From Mycteria americana (taxonomy: Eukaryota; Chordata; Aves; Ciconiiformes; Ciconiidae), in the NCBI RefSeq assembly GCF_035582795.1, contig NC_134369.1:57784001-57848000 (forward strand): a DNA stretch of 64,000 nucleotides. The letters run 5' to 3'. How positions within the stretch are numbered: the stretch's first letter is position 1; each line of letters starts with the position of its first letter. A program made the translations under genes and the position numbers. Below the pieces are notes generated by a model. That model was not told the origin of the DNA. It did no database searches and saw only the letters and a list, made by a program, of their open reading frames with translations. This document shows positions 62,301 through 64,000 of this stretch, piece after piece.

Positions 62301-64000
62301 AGAATGTAATGTTCTGCAGGTGCTTTGATTAGTTTATCTTTTTATCTGTATATAGATGATGAGAATGACTGGAACTTTAAACAGATCCCCCTTACTTATT
62401 CTTGATTTACATATACATAGAACAATGCACATTTATTTATCAAGTAGAGTGCATAGAGCTATTGGGCTGAAAGAGCCAAGCAGATCCTGGCAGCTAGCAG
62501 TTTCCTAATGGTCACTATTCTGTGCTTAGATCCATGCAGAGGGGCATACGTATTTGTATGGACTTCTAAGTAAACCAAGCAACAACATGACACCGACAAT
62601 TTGCTGTCTGTATTCCTGTGGTGCCTCGTTTATAAAAGATCCTGAATGATCTTACAAGGTGTAATGAAAAGAGGGTCACAACAAATACCATGCCAGGAAC
62701 AGTGCCAGGCTGCTGAAGTGCTGCAGTGCTGCAGCACTGGCAGGGGATTTGCACAGGAGCTCTCTGGCAAAAGCAAGAACAGAGTCGAGATTCCTGGGTC
62801 TCAGCTTTACACCACAAAGACAAGGCTCTCTGTAGCAGAGTCACCTAAGGCAGTCCAGGTTTCCCTCTACACGTGCCGGTCACTGTAGTCCGGAGTGCTG
62901 TCCACTAAAGCTATTATCAAGGTTTGTGCTGTGCAAATAAACTGTGATGCCATCACTACTTGATGGTCTGGAGGTCTGCTGGGTTAATAGGGTATGATTG
63001 CAGCATGAGCCCATAACTGAACTCCTCTCATCTGGGGCCACCAAGCTACTGGGCTCGTGTCCAGCTGAGGAATACTCTCCTGTCGGGTGCCGAGTGCTGT
63101 TGGGAGGTACCCTGGCACCCGGTGGTCAGCCACACGTAGCATGGGCCCAGCTGTCTTCCCTGGCCCTAACTTATTGCCGTGGTCTGGAGGTTGGAACAGA
63201 GCAGAGGATGTTGTGCTGGCTGAATAGCTCCCGGTGTGCCCTGCGGGAACACCTGGGAGGATGTCACATCCTGGAGAAGCTGCTCAAGGTAAGCGCGCAG
63301 AGAGAAGGCAACAGGGATACTTTTGGCATCCTGAAGTGGGAGATAACATAACTGGGTTGTGCAGTGTAGCTGAATATGTGATACTTCTAATGAATCCGTA
63401 CCAGTTGTTTCCCTTCTCCCCCTCCACGTCTGTGCCTCCCTCAGCTTAGCCCTCTGTACATCTTTCTTTCTTTAAACCAGCACAAATCTCTTACTTGCAA
63501 ATTTCCATAGGCAGAATTGGATTAAAATAGACCAGAAATAAAACACCTCTGCCTTCACATCCACTTTTACCGCTTCTTGTAATTCTTTGAGTCGATTTCA
63601 CCAACGCTTCACTCCTCCAGATGCTGTCACAGCTTTCACAAGCCAGCACAAAGCTGAGGCAACCTCATCGATCGGTCCCCCTGCCTCAGGGCAGCAGGTG
63701 CCTTAGCAGGCGTTCGCTGGAAGGAGCGATTTCACTCGGGTTAGGCTGGTGGGAAGAACAGCTGATGTTGGCAGTGGAACTGGAGGAAAATCATGGCCCC
63801 GTGCGCATTGCGGGTGGCTAACTCTGTCACTAGAAAACATCATCCCTCTTTTGGCATAATACATCTGACAAGTGAACCCACCTTCACTATTAGTTTGGAT
63901 CATGACAGGAAAATAAACTCTCCTATATAGAAGACACAGCTTGTCCTTCACTTACGTAAGTCAGAGCTCTGGCTTCTGGGCTCTCACTGAACGTCTCCTT
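56341..64000. other. Intergenic region to window end
   Basis: AT-rich DNA without a gene I can recognise. A perfect 14-bp palindrome, AGTGCTGCAGCACT, lies at 62725-62738 within a CTGCAG-repeating stretch. A donor-like CTCAAG|GTAAGC near 63290 ends a 118-codon open frame that resembles nothing I know. Confidence 0.55.

Noticed and set aside
62998-63351. Frame of 117 residues with a donor-like GTAAGC near its end
   Set aside because: No convincing acceptor or homology that I can recognise. A single donor match is common by chance.
46129-64000. TUNAR neural microprotein, expected farther along this synteny block
   Set aside because: I looked for the hydrophobic C-terminal coding stretch of this roughly 48-residue protein and did not see it. 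It probably lies beyond the window.
1-64000. tRNA, rRNA, CRISPR array or operon-like gene clusters
   Set aside because: No cloverleaf with A/B boxes, rRNA blocks or regularly spaced direct repeats were seen. The window is vertebrate nuclear DNA, where CRISPR and operons are not expected.

Overview
This window reads as vertebrate nuclear DNA from a bird, most likely a non-galliform. The genes are intron-split, intergenic DNA is AT-rich with sharp CpG islands, a CR1 LINE ends in the typical ATTCTATG tail, and there is a solo LTR of the ERVL type common in neoavian genomes. The gene order, SYNE3 (minus strand) then GLRX5 (plus strand), matches the conserved block known from human 14q32. Nothing prokaryotic or plasmid-like is present. 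The species cannot be named from the sequence alone.

Layout. 1-632: end of a SYNE3 intron. 633-790 (minus): first coding exon of SYNE3 (nesprin-3). 791 to about 24.0 kb: long SYNE3 intron 1. About 23.5-24.5 kb: CpG island, the probable SYNE3 promoter and untranslated exon 1. 24.5-38 kb: intergenic DNA with a strong hairpin (26.2 kb), an ERVL-type solo LTR with 5-bp target duplications (31.1-31.7 kb), a 5'-truncated CR1 (32.7-33.1 kb) and a CTCF-like site (34.7 kb). About 38.0-39.5 kb (minus): an inferred spliced transcript placed where mammals have the non-coding host gene SNHG10. About 39.0-40.3 kb: CpG island with CCAAT and ETS boxes, probably a divergent promoter. 39,940-46,043 (plus): the complete two-exon GLRX5 coding sequence, 161 codons. 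46.1-64 kb: gene-free as far as I can tell, with a small CpG-rich patch (52.4-53.2 kb), a 62-66 bp duplication (53.7 and 54.5 kb) and an old L3/CR1-type LINE remnant (about 55.6-56.3 kb).

How the genes relate. GLRX5 is a mitochondrial monothiol glutaredoxin that passes [2Fe-2S] clusters to the iron-sulfur and heme pathways. SYNE3 is an outer nuclear membrane LINC-complex protein linking nuclei to plectin and intermediate filaments. They are neighbours by conserved synteny, not a functional unit. I found no convincing new biological system. The items most worth a second look are two long hairpins (one in the GLRX5 intron), the SNHG10-position transcript, the two-codon uORF overlapping the SYNE3 start, and the duplicated segment near 54 kb.
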